Shown one piece after another: positions 6,222 through 14,493 of a stretch of DNA of 20,836 nucleotides; the first letter of the stretch is position 1; each line of letters begins with the position of its first letter. The stretch spans positions 1-20,836 of IMG/VR virus record IMGVR_UViG_3300025769_001045. The stretch is one strand, 5' to 3'. The notes under the pieces were generated by a model that was given only the letters and a program-made list of their open reading frames with translations, did no database searches and was not told the origin of the DNA. This DNA comes from a virus. The position numbers and the translations under genes were made by a program.

Positions 6222-7768
6222 TAAAAAGGTGCCTCACTTTGTTTAGTCTCGAGGTTCGGCGTCTTAACGGACGTCGAGTAACTTTGAAATGCCGGAATAG
6301 TCCATACGCGCGTGGCTTTGCCGTTGATTTTAATCGACGTTGCACTACCATCTATATCGCGTAGTCGCTGAGCAATCTTGTGAGACTTAAAATCAAAGAA
6401 ACGATTCTTATGTAAGTACGCAGTAAAGTCCTTAAGCCTAAAGTATGTGCGGTTCTCATCTTCATCCGTGTACGGACGTCTTAACAGTATTTCTTCTTTG
6501 TTTTCCGCTTTCTGCATGTCGTTACAGAACTCTTCCAACAAATCGTAAAACTGACCGGAGATACTAGCGTCCTGAGATACTTCGACAATGGAGCCATCGG
6601 TATCGGACATCTCGGTTAATAGATGATTGATTTTTCCTTCCCACGAAGGCTTAGGTGACGATTTTGGCATAAAGTTTAACTGCTCTACGCACGCCCGCTG
6701 GAAAGCCATCTGATTCATTAAGGCATCGGTGTCTAGCTCTAAAGGCTGACCGTTTACATCCATGAACCAAACAGGCGGAGTCGAGTTGTATTTGCGTAGG
6801 TTTGCGATAGTCGCACCCGACACTGCTGCGTCAATACCGAACTTCCGTGTTCTACACACGTCGGCATTACAATAATCACAGATCGGGGCGTCTTTGCACT
6901 TGTAAGCGTACTCCTTTTTTTGAAGCTGTTTCGCTACAAGGTTGACCTCGTTAAGAGGCAACGGAGGGTTCAGGTATTTAGCGTTATAAACTAAAATCTC
7001 TGACTCCCAACTGTCTGGATATGCTTTCCGTAAATAGACGCCAATGTTAAACAAGCCGTTGTTACGACCTCCCTCACTTATGGTTTGAGAACATAGTGTC
7101 TGAAGACACGGAGGGCCGTCCTTTACAATAATATTAGAGTCGGTTTGGTCTTCAATAGTCAGCGCAGAGACTTGCTCTGGCGTTTGAACGTACTGTTCAT
7201 ACAGCTCAAAAAATTCTTCTAACGTTGCCGATTGACCGTCGTCCTTTACAGCATAACGCAAGCCGTCTTCAGAATCGTAATAAGGCATATTTAAAAAGTT
7301 GCCGACATCACCACGTTCTAAACACAGCTTGATTTGTTTCGGAAAAGTCTCGCATCCGCCGTAACCTAGGGCCGCAGCAGCATGCTTCAACGTTTCCTGC
7401 ATCTGTTTCGCAGAGATCCAGTCAGAAGTAAACAAGAAACAATGCGCGCCGCCCGACTTGCTGCGACAGACAACCATCGGCAGTTTCATCTTGCGGATTC
7501 TATCAATCAATTCTTTATGGTCTAGCGGGTATTGATCAACGTCGATACAGCCCCATTTGCAATTGTTGTCTTCGTTGATCGGAATGATACCTATAGCATC
7601 ACCCTTGCCAGAGAGGTGTCCTTCCCACGTCTCCTGCGTCCTAGGGTTTTTAACTACACCAGCTTTCCCTTGTTGCTTCCCGTTTGAAGCCGCCCGGTCA
7701 ATACGATAAGTACCGTAAGCTAGTTTTAGGCCGTCAAATATCCCCGCAAATCTTTTTGCGTGTTCCAT
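6221..7768 (-). CDS. Archaeo-eukaryotic-type primase (PrimPol-like)
   Basis: The 515-aa product has the AEP catalytic pattern. Motif I is CIDVDQY (74-80, metal-binding D76 and D78), motif II is SKSGGAHCF (103-111, with S105-x3-H109), and motif III is probably in GDVGNFLNMPYY (153-164). A helical PriCT-like segment, GGRNNGLFNIGVYLRKA (233-249), follows. After it comes a Cys cluster C291, C297, C300, C305 in a 'CKDAPICDYCNADVCRTRK' context that resembles a small metal site of phage primases. It would make primers and may also polymerise DNA. It replaces the usual DnaG or T7 gp4 type. The C-terminal third has no family I can name. The start ATG has only a weak ribosome site after an intercistronic hairpin. 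Confidence 0.88.
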   Translation of the reverse strand: MEHAKRFAGIFDGLKLAYGTYRIDRAASNGKQQGKAGVVKNPRTQETWEGHLSGKGDAIGIIPINEDNNCKWGCIDVDQYPLDHKELIDRIRKMKLPMVVCRSKSGGAHCFLFTSDWISAKQMQETLKHAAAALGYGGCETFPKQIKLCLERGDVGNFLNMPYYDSEDGLRYAVKDDGQSATLEEFFELYEQYVQTPEQVSALTIEDQTDSNIIVKDGPPCLQTLCSQTISEGGRNNGLFNIGVYLRKAYPDSWESEILVYNAKYLNPPLPLNEVNLVAKQLQKKEYAYKCKDAPICDYCNADVCRTRKFGIDAAVSGATIANLRKYNSTPPVWFMDVNGQPLELDTDALMNQMAFQRACVEQLNFMPKSSPKPSWEGKINHLLTEMSDTDGSIVEVSQDASISGQFYDLLEEFCNDMQKAENKEEILLRRPYTDEDENRTYFRLKDFTAYLHKNRFFDFKSHKIAQRLRDIDGSATSIKINGKATRVWTIPAFQSYSTSVKTPNLETKQSEAPF

Positions 7769-7786
7769 ATTTTATTATCTCGGGGA

Positions 7787-7807
7787 AGGGGGCGCATAGC
7801 GCCCCCT
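7787..7807 (-). promoter_or_regulatory. Strong intercistronic hairpin between SSB-like and primase genes
   Basis: On the minus-strand RNA, AGGGGGCGC pairs perfectly with GCGCCCCCU across a 3-nt loop (9 bp, almost all G-C). It begins 2 nt after the SSB-like stop and ends 18 nt before the primase ATG. No U-tract follows, so it is not a standard terminator. It could lower primase translation, mark an mRNA processing site, or protect the 3' end of the upstream message (inference). Confidence 0.7.
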
Positions 7808-7809
7808 AG

Positions 7810-8580
7810 TTACCACGGAATATCACTACTGTTTGTTTCTTCAGACTCATGCTTGACTTTGACTTCGCCTTTCATGATTGACTGAGCAAAGGTTTTTGCA
7901 CTTTTATACAAGTTAGCGTCCTCAATAGGACCTTCCAACGAGATCTCCCATCCATGCCAAGAGCCCTTGCTGTTTTCTTCCGAGACAGTCTTGAGATGAT
8001 AGATGTGCGAGAAACGTGGCGGAGTAAACGCGCCATTCGTACCGTTCATCACACGAGACTGGATCATGGAGTTCCATTTACGAGACTTCTTCATCTGAGT
8101 AGACTTCATGGTAATCAGCGCGGTTTGCTGTGTACCGTCTTGGTTAATAATCATAACGAAGTGCTGGTGGGTCTCCTCGAGGTACGAACCGTTACCACCG
8201 ACTACGTACTCACGGTTATCGTCAGCACTGCGCTCAGTCTTAGGACGTTGCTCGTCAGGAGTAAAAATATTTATGGGTGCGCCAGAGCCTGTGCCACGCG
8301 GTGCCCACTCGATGTATCGTCGCTGATACACGCAGGGAACCACCCGACACCCCTCTTTACCTTTAAAGATGTCACCAGTGACGGTGTTATATATGTCTCC
8401 AGCTTTGGCGTCGTCTAAATCATCTAGAGTAGGGTCCTGGCGGCTCAATACTTTGAGAAAAGGCAAAGCAAGATCTTCTTGCCCTAAGTTCTCAAGGCCT
8501 TGGCCTTGGTCCTGTTCGAACATAGTTGAATCAAACGGGATAATTTCTGCTGATTTCTTTCCTGCTATTTCTTTAGTCAT
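7810..8580 (-). CDS. Probable single-stranded DNA-binding protein
   Basis: The 256-aa protein has a conserved-looking core, LALPFLKVLSRQDPTLDDL (37-55), AKAGDIYNTVTG (58-69) and QRRYIEWAPRGTG (86-98). It has basic/aromatic residues suited to nucleic-acid contact. It ends in an acidic tail finishing SSDIPW, very like the partner-binding tip of bacterial SSB (acidic stretch plus DIPF). Together with its place directly upstream of the primase, this supports an SSB role, though the core is not a classical SSB sequence. No membrane segment is seen. ATG 8580 follows the upstream stop by 2 nt, within AAAAAGGG-rich sequence that may serve as ribosome site. Function is inferred from tail and context. 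Confidence 0.7.
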   Translation of the reverse strand: MTKEIAGKKSAEIIPFDSTMFEQDQGQGLENLGQEDLALPFLKVLSRQDPTLDDLDDAKAGDIYNTVTGDIFKGKEGCRVVPCVYQRRYIEWAPRGTGSGAPINIFTPDEQRPKTERSADDNREYVVGGNGSYLEETHQHFVMIINQDGTQQTALITMKSTQMKKSRKWNSMIQSRVMNGTNGAFTPPRFSHIYHLKTVSEENSKGSWHGWEISLEGPIEDANLYKSAKTFAQSIMKGEVKVKHESEETNSSDIPW

Positions 8581-8582
8581 GA

Positions 8583-9155
8583 TTATTTACCCTTTTTAAT
8601 ATTTGCACGTTGGCCAACGTAGGCCCCGAATAAGTCCATAGGAAACTCGTCCCCGGTTTCTACGCGTTCTTTTACAAACGCTTTGAGTGTAGAAGGGTGA
8701 ACCTCCTGTTTTTGATCAGCGTGAACGCCTTGATCAGCAGCCACCTTCAAGAACTGCTCAGCTTGTGAGTCTTCGCCGCGGCCAAATACGCACGAAACCG
8801 TGTTCTTAATGATGTCGTCAAAACCATTATCGCGCAGCCAGGAAAAAGCCTGAGGTCGATTATCGACCTTGATGTGCGCACCATAAGTAGGTTTGAGTTC
8901 GACCTTGCTTCCATCTTCAAGCTCGAATTTAGTTAATCCGATTTCGTGGAGCAGGGCAGGCAGGTCCTCGTCGGTCAGTTTAAGAAGCTTTCTCTTTTCT
9001 TCTTTCAACCGGTCATCCAACTGTACAACTAAGCTTTCCTGTGCAGCTACGGCACGAGCCATTTCCGCAACAGTTTGCAAGCCTTCGGTATTTATAGAGT
9101 CTAACGCGGAAACATCAGCTTGATCTGTCTCCATCTCTTCGAACAAGTTTTGCAT
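8583..9155 (-). CDS. Coiled-coil phage protein, replication-operon leader gene
   Basis: The first gene of the leftward replication operon encodes 190 aa. Residues about 27-62 form a heptad-like helix (MARAVAAQESLVVQLDDRLK, then charged KEEKRKLLKL). A compact domain follows with FELEDGSKVELKPTYGAHI (77-95), and a conserved-looking end HPSTLKAFVKERVETGDEFP (153-172) with DLFGAYVG. I do not recognise a named family. Position before the SSB-like protein suggests a replication accessory role. An in-frame ATG 51 nt further upstream gives a Cys/Lys-rich extension lying over the promoter leader. I prefer ATG 9155, which has AGGAAAA about 8 nt upstream. Confidence 0.75.
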   Translation of the reverse strand: MQNLFEEMETDQADVSALDSINTEGLQTVAEMARAVAAQESLVVQLDDRLKEEKRKLLKLTDEDLPALLHEIGLTKFELEDGSKVELKPTYGAHIKVDNRPQAFSWLRDNGFDDIIKNTVSCVFGRGEDSQAEQFLKVAADQGVHADQKQEVHPSTLKAFVKERVETGDEFPMDLFGAYVGQRANIKKGK

Positions 9156-9193
9156 AGGTCTTTTCCTCGTGGTTAAAGTGCATTGTTTAGCAC

Positions 9194-9220
9194 TTGAGGG
9201 ACACACTATATTCGTATAAT
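9194..9220 (+). promoter_or_regulatory. Promoter candidate for the SNF2 helicase gene
   Basis: TTGAGG (9194-9199) and a perfect TATAAT (9215-9220), but with a short 15-bp spacer. The predicted start near 9227 gives a leader of about 16 nt containing AAGGGG before ATG 9243. It overlaps the leftward promoter, so the two should compete for polymerase. Confidence 0.5.
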
Positions 9221-9233
9221 ATTAGATATGCAA
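9205..9233 (-). promoter_or_regulatory. Sigma70-like promoter of the leftward replication operon
   Basis: Minus strand TTGCAT (9233-9228), a 17-bp spacer and TATAGT (9210-9205), with transcription expected from about 9198. The spacer holds the inverted repeat ATATT-CGTAT-AATAT (9208-9222), a possible operator shared with the opposing promoter. Confidence 0.6.
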
Positions 9234-9242
9234 GGGGATACT

Positions 9243-10694
9243 ATGAATAATTATAAATTTAAGACTAAGCCTTACGACCATCAAGAAGAGATCTGGTCTA
9301 ATTCTTGGAAGAAAACTTTTTATGCCTTATTTGCAGAAATGGGAACCGGCAAAAGTAAAATTGCTATCGATACGATCGGCGCGTTATATCTTAAAGGAGA
9401 GATAGATACTGCGCTAGTTCTAGCCCCTAAAGGAGTCTTTGACAACTGGGTCAAGGGAGAGTTCCCTACACATTTGCCCGACAATATAAAGTACAAGATC
9501 GTTAGATGGCAGCCAAACTGGACTAAGAAGTATACAGAAGAAATAAAAGAAGTGGCAATCAGAGGTGATTCTAAGGCGCTCCATATCTTGGTAATGAACA
9601 TCGAGGCGCTTAGTACAGAGAAAGGCGCGGCCAGTGCCAAGCGCTTCCTAGAACGTAATCCGGACAATATGACACTGATTGACGAGTCTACGACTATAAA
9701 GAACCGCAAGGCTCAGCGTACCAAAACAGTCCTGGAGCTTACCGGGGTGTCAAAATACCGTCGCATTCTTACCGGTAGTCCCATCACTAAATCGCCTATG
9801 GACCTTTATGCTCAGTGCGCCTTTTTGGACTCAAAAGCTTTAGGATTTAAGAGTTTCTATGCATTTCAGGGGCGCTACGCTGTAATCCAGAGAAGAAACA
9901 TGGGGCACCGTAGCTTCCAGCACATCGTGGGCTACCGGAAACTGGACGAATTGAGTCAAAAGATTGACGGTTTTTCTGTCCGAGTGTTGAAAAGCGAATG
10001 CTTAGATCTGCCGGATAAGGTCTACACCAAGCGTGATGTTTCTTTGACTCCGCAACAAAAGAAAGTATATAGCGAAATGAAAGAGCTGGCCCTAGCGCAG
10101 TTAGAGTCCGGGGACCTGGCCACCACCGCAAGCGTGCTGACTCAAATTATGCGGCTACAGCAGATAACTTGTGGCTTCCTGCAACCTGACGAGGGCGAGA
10201 TACAAGACCTGCCCAACAACCGGCTCAGTGAGCTGTTAAACGTGGTCGAGGAATCGTCAGGGAAGATTATTATCTGGGCCACCTGGACGCACGACATTCT
10301 GAAGATAGAAAGCGAACTGACTAAGATTTACGGAGAGGACTCGGTTGCGTCTTACTACGGGGATACCGCTCAAGATGACCGCCAGGCCATCGTAGACCGT
10401 TTCCAAGACCCAGAATCATCGCTAAGATTCTTTGTAGGACAGCCTCGTACAGGTGGTTACGGCATTACTCTGACCGCTGCGCATACGATGATTTACTACT
10501 CAAATAGCTACGATTTAGAGATACGGTTGCAATCGGAGGACCGTGCACATCGAATTGGTCAGACCAAATCCGTGACTTACGTTGATCTTATTTCTCCGGG
10601 GACAATAGACGAGACCATCCTCACGGCTCTGCGAAACAAAATAAACCTTGCTTCGACAGTGCTTGGTGAGGACGTAAAGGACTGGCTGCGTTAG
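9243..10694 (+). CDS. SNF2-family helicase/translocase (SF2)
   Basis: The 483-aa protein has both RecA-like lobes of a Swi2/Snf2 ATPase. Walker A is EMGTGKSK (32-39), the DExx box is LIDEST (145-150), motif III is LTGSPITKSP (176-185), and GGYGITLTAAHTMIYY (404-419) with LQSEDRAHRIGQT (429-441) carry motifs V and VI with the arginine finger. It should translocate on double-stranded DNA using ATP; in phages this may mean fork remodelling, repair or clearing bound proteins (inference). It is the only large + strand gene here, isolated from the leftward operons. I choose ATG 9243, with AGGGG 5 nt upstream. ATG 9228 has no ribosome site and lies in the opposite promoter's -35 box. Its stop overlaps the convergent 1265-aa gene's stop by 4 bp. 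Confidence 0.93.
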   Translation: MNNYKFKTKPYDHQEEIWSNSWKKTFYALFAEMGTGKSKIAIDTIGALYLKGEIDTALVLAPKGVFDNWVKGEFPTHLPDNIKYKIVRWQPNWTKKYTEEIKEVAIRGDSKALHILVMNIEALSTEKGAASAKRFLERNPDNMTLIDESTTIKNRKAQRTKTVLELTGVSKYRRILTGSPITKSPMDLYAQCAFLDSKALGFKSFYAFQGRYAVIQRRNMGHRSFQHIVGYRKLDELSQKIDGFSVRVLKSECLDLPDKVYTKRDVSLTPQQKKVYSEMKELALAQLESGDLATTASVLTQIMRLQQITCGFLQPDEGEIQDLPNNRLSELLNVVEESSGKIIIWATWTHDILKIESELTKIYGEDSVASYYGDTAQDDRQAIVDRFQDPESSLRFFVGQPRTGGYGITLTAAHTMIYYSNSYDLEIRLQSEDRAHRIGQTKSVTYVDLISPGTIDETILTALRNKINLASTVLGEDVKDWLR

Positions 10695-13600
10695 CCCCTC
10701 AGAGAACCGATGCCTTGCGTGCGAATGATGTCGCTTGCCGTATCGAAAGGATACAGGGCCGCGTAGCGTGCTCTCTGGTTCGGGTTTGCTGGGGCGGGAG
10801 CGGGAGCCGCGGGCCGTGGGGCTTGTGCCACTGGAGGTGGTGTAGGGCTAGGTGCTGGTGCTGGTGTCGTAGGCTCCGGCGGAGGTACAGGAGTTGGTTG
10901 TACCCGACGTGGGTTCGTCCTTTGCTGTACCATAGGCGCGACCCCTGCTTCTTCGCGCTGAGCTTGTCTTTCTTCCGGCATGGTACGACCGTAGTAGTTA
11001 CCGCCAAACTCTTGGAAGCTCATGGCTGCCGGAACAAGACCGCCGCCTAGTAGGAACGTGTACATACGACGCAGCTTGTCTGTAGGCAGTTTCTGCCCAG
11101 GCTTGTAGTCACGAGCCAGCTCGAGTATTTCCGCCATGATCTTAGGTTTCTTAATCATCTCAGTCATGAGTTGATTGGCCAAGATACTTGGATTACGTGT
11201 GATTATTTCCCGGGCTAGGTTAGCACCCAACGCTGAGGTAATTAGTGATCCTGCTCCGCCCACGATTCCTGCTCGAGCAAGAAGGCCATAGAAGTTAGCC
11301 GCGATACCCGCACCAACCGCCCCGACACCGGCTTCTGTAATGCGCTGAGTAATTTGATTTTGAAGTTCTGCCGGTAAAATAGTGCCAAGCTCTTCTGAGC
11401 GCGCAGGACTCAGTGATTTTTGAAGCTTGTCCATCTCAGTCAAAATTTGAGTAATCTTAGCGAGATGCGCATCGCCCTCTTCTAAGATACCCGTCTGGGA
11501 CAAAATGTCCGCCACGGAGGTGCGGCGACCTGGGACGATAGGGTCAAACAAGTATTGCTTGAACTTTTCTACGTTAAAAGGCTGAACCCCGGTCCGTGGG
11601 TCAATGGCCGCGGAGCCTCCCGCATACACGTAGCCATGGTTAATTATGGTGTCAAGAAGTCCTTGTACCACATCCGGGTCGTCGGAAGCAGCTACGGTTC
11701 GAGCTATTTTAGTTAAGTCTCGAACAGGGTTTTCACGAGTCAGGGCCCGTGTATTGGGGCTTGCTATTATGTCTTGAACCACTTTGATAGGGTTGTCGTA
11801 AACACCTTGAAATAACGCCGTAAAGGCATCGGCGTTTTTTATGCTTTCATTAAGCAAGCTTTCTTCGTTTTGCAAAGTTTCAAACAACGTTCGAGTTTTT
11901 GCTACGTCCTCTAAATCCGTCTTCAATGCCGGGAAGTAATTTTCCAGGATTTTTTGAGTAGTAGGATCTTGCAAGAACGTATTAAACGCCTCTGTCTGCT
12001 CGATTGTTTCGCTAGGTATTTGTTTAGTCGGATCGTTAGGATCCGGAATCATCATAAGCTCGCCGTTTGCATCTCGCTTCGGAACGCGACGAAAGTACCG
12101 TGGTTCGTTAAGAATTCCACGTAAAACACGCTCCTGAGCATTGCGGAAATCGGCAGGGTTAAACGCTTCATTCATTTCTACGGCCTGAGCCGCATCTATT
12201 ATGTTTGAGGCTTCGGCTAGTTCATTAGATGCTTGCAGTGTGCCTAAATTCCTTTGGTTATATTCCAAGAGGAAATTAGCCGCATCGTCCAATTGTTGCA
12301 GACGCAGCATAGTGGGATTTCCCATGCCTTTAAACAAAACAGAGCCCGACAGTTCTGGAGGCACCCTTGTGCGCATTTCGCCAAGGAAGGCATTCGAGAA
12401 CACGTTATTAGCTTCATCTCGGAACGCTAAGTAGTTGTCGAAGTAACGAGCGAACTGACCGCCACGTGTGGTCACGTTTCGGTGCTCGCTAACTTGAGCC
12501 AGAGTATTCTTAGCTCCGTTTTCGATGTCGGATAAAAGCTCTAGCAAAGGCTGATTACCTGAGCGCAAAGCTTGTCTCTTGGACTGATCTATCGCATCCA
12601 AGAAATTTAAAAGCTCTCCGGTATTAACCGTATCATCAAAATCTTCTGCTTCCGGCATGACTACCGTCGTACCTGGAAGCTCTAGCTGCTCCCCGGTTAA
12701 GGTAGGTAAGTCCGCCGTCTCAGCGTATTTCTCAGGATTAACGTACGCATCGAATTCTTTTAAGACTCGATCTAAACTAACTAAGTCGCGACCATAGCTA
12801 AGTCTGGGCCGTTGGCCGCGGATACTCATCTGTTCGCCGATACGATTGAACACGTCAACCAAACCTTCCCCCGAAACGGCCCCTTCGGTATCAGGAATTT
12901 GTAATGCACCGACTGGAACTTCTATGTCTCGAGGTATCAGGTTTTTAAGCACGTTACCTTGACGTTGAATATCGCCAAAGACACCCCCGTTACCGTCCTC
13001 ACCAAAGAACGTGTTAAACAGAACACGCTGCGTGTCTAACGTTTCACCGCCCTCAAGCGCTTTGTTTACGGCATTTTGATAGCGGTCGAAAGCCTCTGTT
13101 ACGCGATTATTCATCAGAGCCCGGTAGTTCTGATCGCGTAGATCAGCAAACAAACCTAACGACTCTGGCGTATCCATTTCAACAAGGTCTGCAAGGAACT
13201 GGTTAAAATTGCGCATAGCACGCTGCTGTCTGTCTCGTATTTCAGGGTCCGGAGCAGACTCAAGCGTTTGACCGGCTCTTTTTCGAGCAGACTCAAGGCC
13301 TAAGCTTTCTAATAAGTACAGGACAGGGACGCCGGTTTGAAGCGCCGCCGTTCTGTTTTCAAAATCTATCCCAGCTTCATCTAAGAGTGCGGTGTAATCA
13401 TTGCCTTCATAACCTTCCGTCCCAGCCAACAGCCGAGGGATGATTTCATCAGGATTTTCTCCCGCTTCCTCCAAAATCTTACGAAGTCGTTGACCCGCAG
13501 CAAGCGCCCTGCGATCTGGAGACAAACCTTCAAGCATGTTTCTGATAACAGGGACTTTGTTTGAAATGAGTCGTCCAGTTCGCCCTACGGGGTCTGCAAG

Positions 13601-14488
13601 TACAGCACCTGTTTCTGCTATAAGATCAGCCGTTGCATTTACAGCACCTCGATCACCCCGAGCCATTTCCTCTGTTGCAGCGCCTACTGCACCCGCGGTA
13701 GCAATGTCTCGTCCTTCAGTAATTAAATAACCTAAAGGATTGTTTCGGGCGGCTTCGAAGCCTTCGGTAACCATTCTTTCGCCACGAGCTAGCCCTTCAC
13801 TTATGGGTTTTGAGAAAGGCATGTTGCGTAGGTTGTTTCCAATAAAGTTAGAACCAAGGCTAATGGTTGAATCCGCCGCCAACCAAGGCAGAGATAAACC
13901 GGGTACACTACCGCCTGTGATTTCTCCTGCCACGGCCAAGCCCGACTTATCTGCGTAAGGCAAATCTAGCTCGGGAGCCATCATCCTGCGGTAAGCGTCG
14001 CCAAAAAACAGACCTGTCAAACCACCGCCAATAACGCCGGGTAAACCAAGAGGAGAGCCCAACGTTGCACCCGTTATCATTCCGCCAGCAGGCGTGTAGT
14101 TCACCGCGGCCCGCTCCATATACTGCTGCATTGGAGAAACGTCGCGTACGTTAGCAAAGGTAGACAAAATGTCCGTGTCAGGGATGCCTGATTCCCGGAG
14201 TCTGTCGTAATAACCGGCAGGAAGACTTTGGTACTCGCCTTTTTCGTCCTGATACTTGTACAAGTTCTCGACGAGATACCGAGCTATCTCTGGCGTTTCA
14301 AGACCGAATCCGCGGATCCTGTCGATGTCCATGTCTACTTTGTTGTAGTCTTGGACCACCGAACGCATTACAGGCGTGGAATCTGTTTCGGGTATTGCGA
14401 GTGCGTTCATCTGCTGCTGAACTGCGACGTCGTCATTTACCGTGGCAGGTTGCTCTTCAATAAAAAGAGGTAATGTGTTTTCAGCCAT
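10691..14488 (-). CDS. Large virion protein, probable internal/ejection protein
   Basis: The 1265-aa protein is the last and largest of the leftward virion block. It has a Gly-rich hydrophobic stretch near residues 134-162, a long helical Gln/Glu/Asn-rich middle, a second Gly/Ala-rich hydrophobic stretch near 1053-1092, and a low-complexity Pro/Ala/Thr linker at 1194-1240. It ends in ARYAALYPFDTASDII...GIGSLRG. The size, the position at the end of the structural genes and the amphipathic segments resemble T7-type internal core proteins that are ejected to span the cell envelope. No lytic transglycosylase motif is visible, so this is inference from architecture. ATG 14488 has AGG 8 nt upstream. 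The stop TAA shares bases with the SNF2 stop (TTAG at 10691-10694). Confidence 0.8.
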   Translation of the reverse strand: MAENTLPLFIEEQPATVNDDVAVQQQMNALAIPETDSTPVMRSVVQDYNKVDMDIDRIRGFGLETPEIARYLVENLYKYQDEKGEYQSLPAGYYDRLRESGIPDTDILSTFANVRDVSPMQQYMERAAVNYTPAGGMITGATLGSPLGLPGVIGGGLTGLFFGDAYRRMMAPELDLPYADKSGLAVAGEITGGSVPGLSLPWLAADSTISLGSNFIGNNLRNMPFSKPISEGLARGERMVTEGFEAARNNPLGYLITEGRDIATAGAVGAATEEMARGDRGAVNATADLIAETGAVLADPVGRTGRLISNKVPVIRNMLEGLSPDRRALAAGQRLRKILEEAGENPDEIIPRLLAGTEGYEGNDYTALLDEAGIDFENRTAALQTGVPVLYLLESLGLESARKRAGQTLESAPDPEIRDRQQRAMRNFNQFLADLVEMDTPESLGLFADLRDQNYRALMNNRVTEAFDRYQNAVNKALEGGETLDTQRVLFNTFFGEDGNGGVFGDIQRQGNVLKNLIPRDIEVPVGALQIPDTEGAVSGEGLVDVFNRIGEQMSIRGQRPRLSYGRDLVSLDRVLKEFDAYVNPEKYAETADLPTLTGEQLELPGTTVVMPEAEDFDDTVNTGELLNFLDAIDQSKRQALRSGNQPLLELLSDIENGAKNTLAQVSEHRNVTTRGGQFARYFDNYLAFRDEANNVFSNAFLGEMRTRVPPELSGSVLFKGMGNPTMLRLQQLDDAANFLLEYNQRNLGTLQASNELAEASNIIDAAQAVEMNEAFNPADFRNAQERVLRGILNEPRYFRRVPKRDANGELMMIPDPNDPTKQIPSETIEQTEAFNTFLQDPTTQKILENYFPALKTDLEDVAKTRTLFETLQNEESLLNESIKNADAFTALFQGVYDNPIKVVQDIIASPNTRALTRENPVRDLTKIARTVAASDDPDVVQGLLDTIINHGYVYAGGSAAIDPRTGVQPFNVEKFKQYLFDPIVPGRRTSVADILSQTGILEEGDAHLAKITQILTEMDKLQKSLSPARSEELGTILPAELQNQITQRITEAGVGAVGAGIAANFYGLLARAGIVGGAGSLITSALGANLAREIITRNPSILANQLMTEMIKKPKIMAEILELARDYKPGQKLPTDKLRRMYTFLLGGGLVPAAMSFQEFGGNYYGRTMPEERQAQREEAGVAPMVQQRTNPRRVQPTPVPPPEPTTPAPAPSPTPPPVAQAPRPAAPAPAPANPNQRARYAALYPFDTASDIIRTQGIGSLRG

Positions 14489-14493
14489 GAGCT

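Noticed and set aside
7954-8418. 154-codon + strand frame within the SSB-like gene
   Set aside because: Fully antisense to a well-supported gene, with no domain, ribosome site or promoter.
9228-9242. ATG 9228 as start of the SNF2 gene
   Set aside because: It has no ribosome site and lies in the leftward -35 box; ATG 9243 has AGGGG at 5 nt. A leaderless start from the rightward promoter remains a minor possibility.
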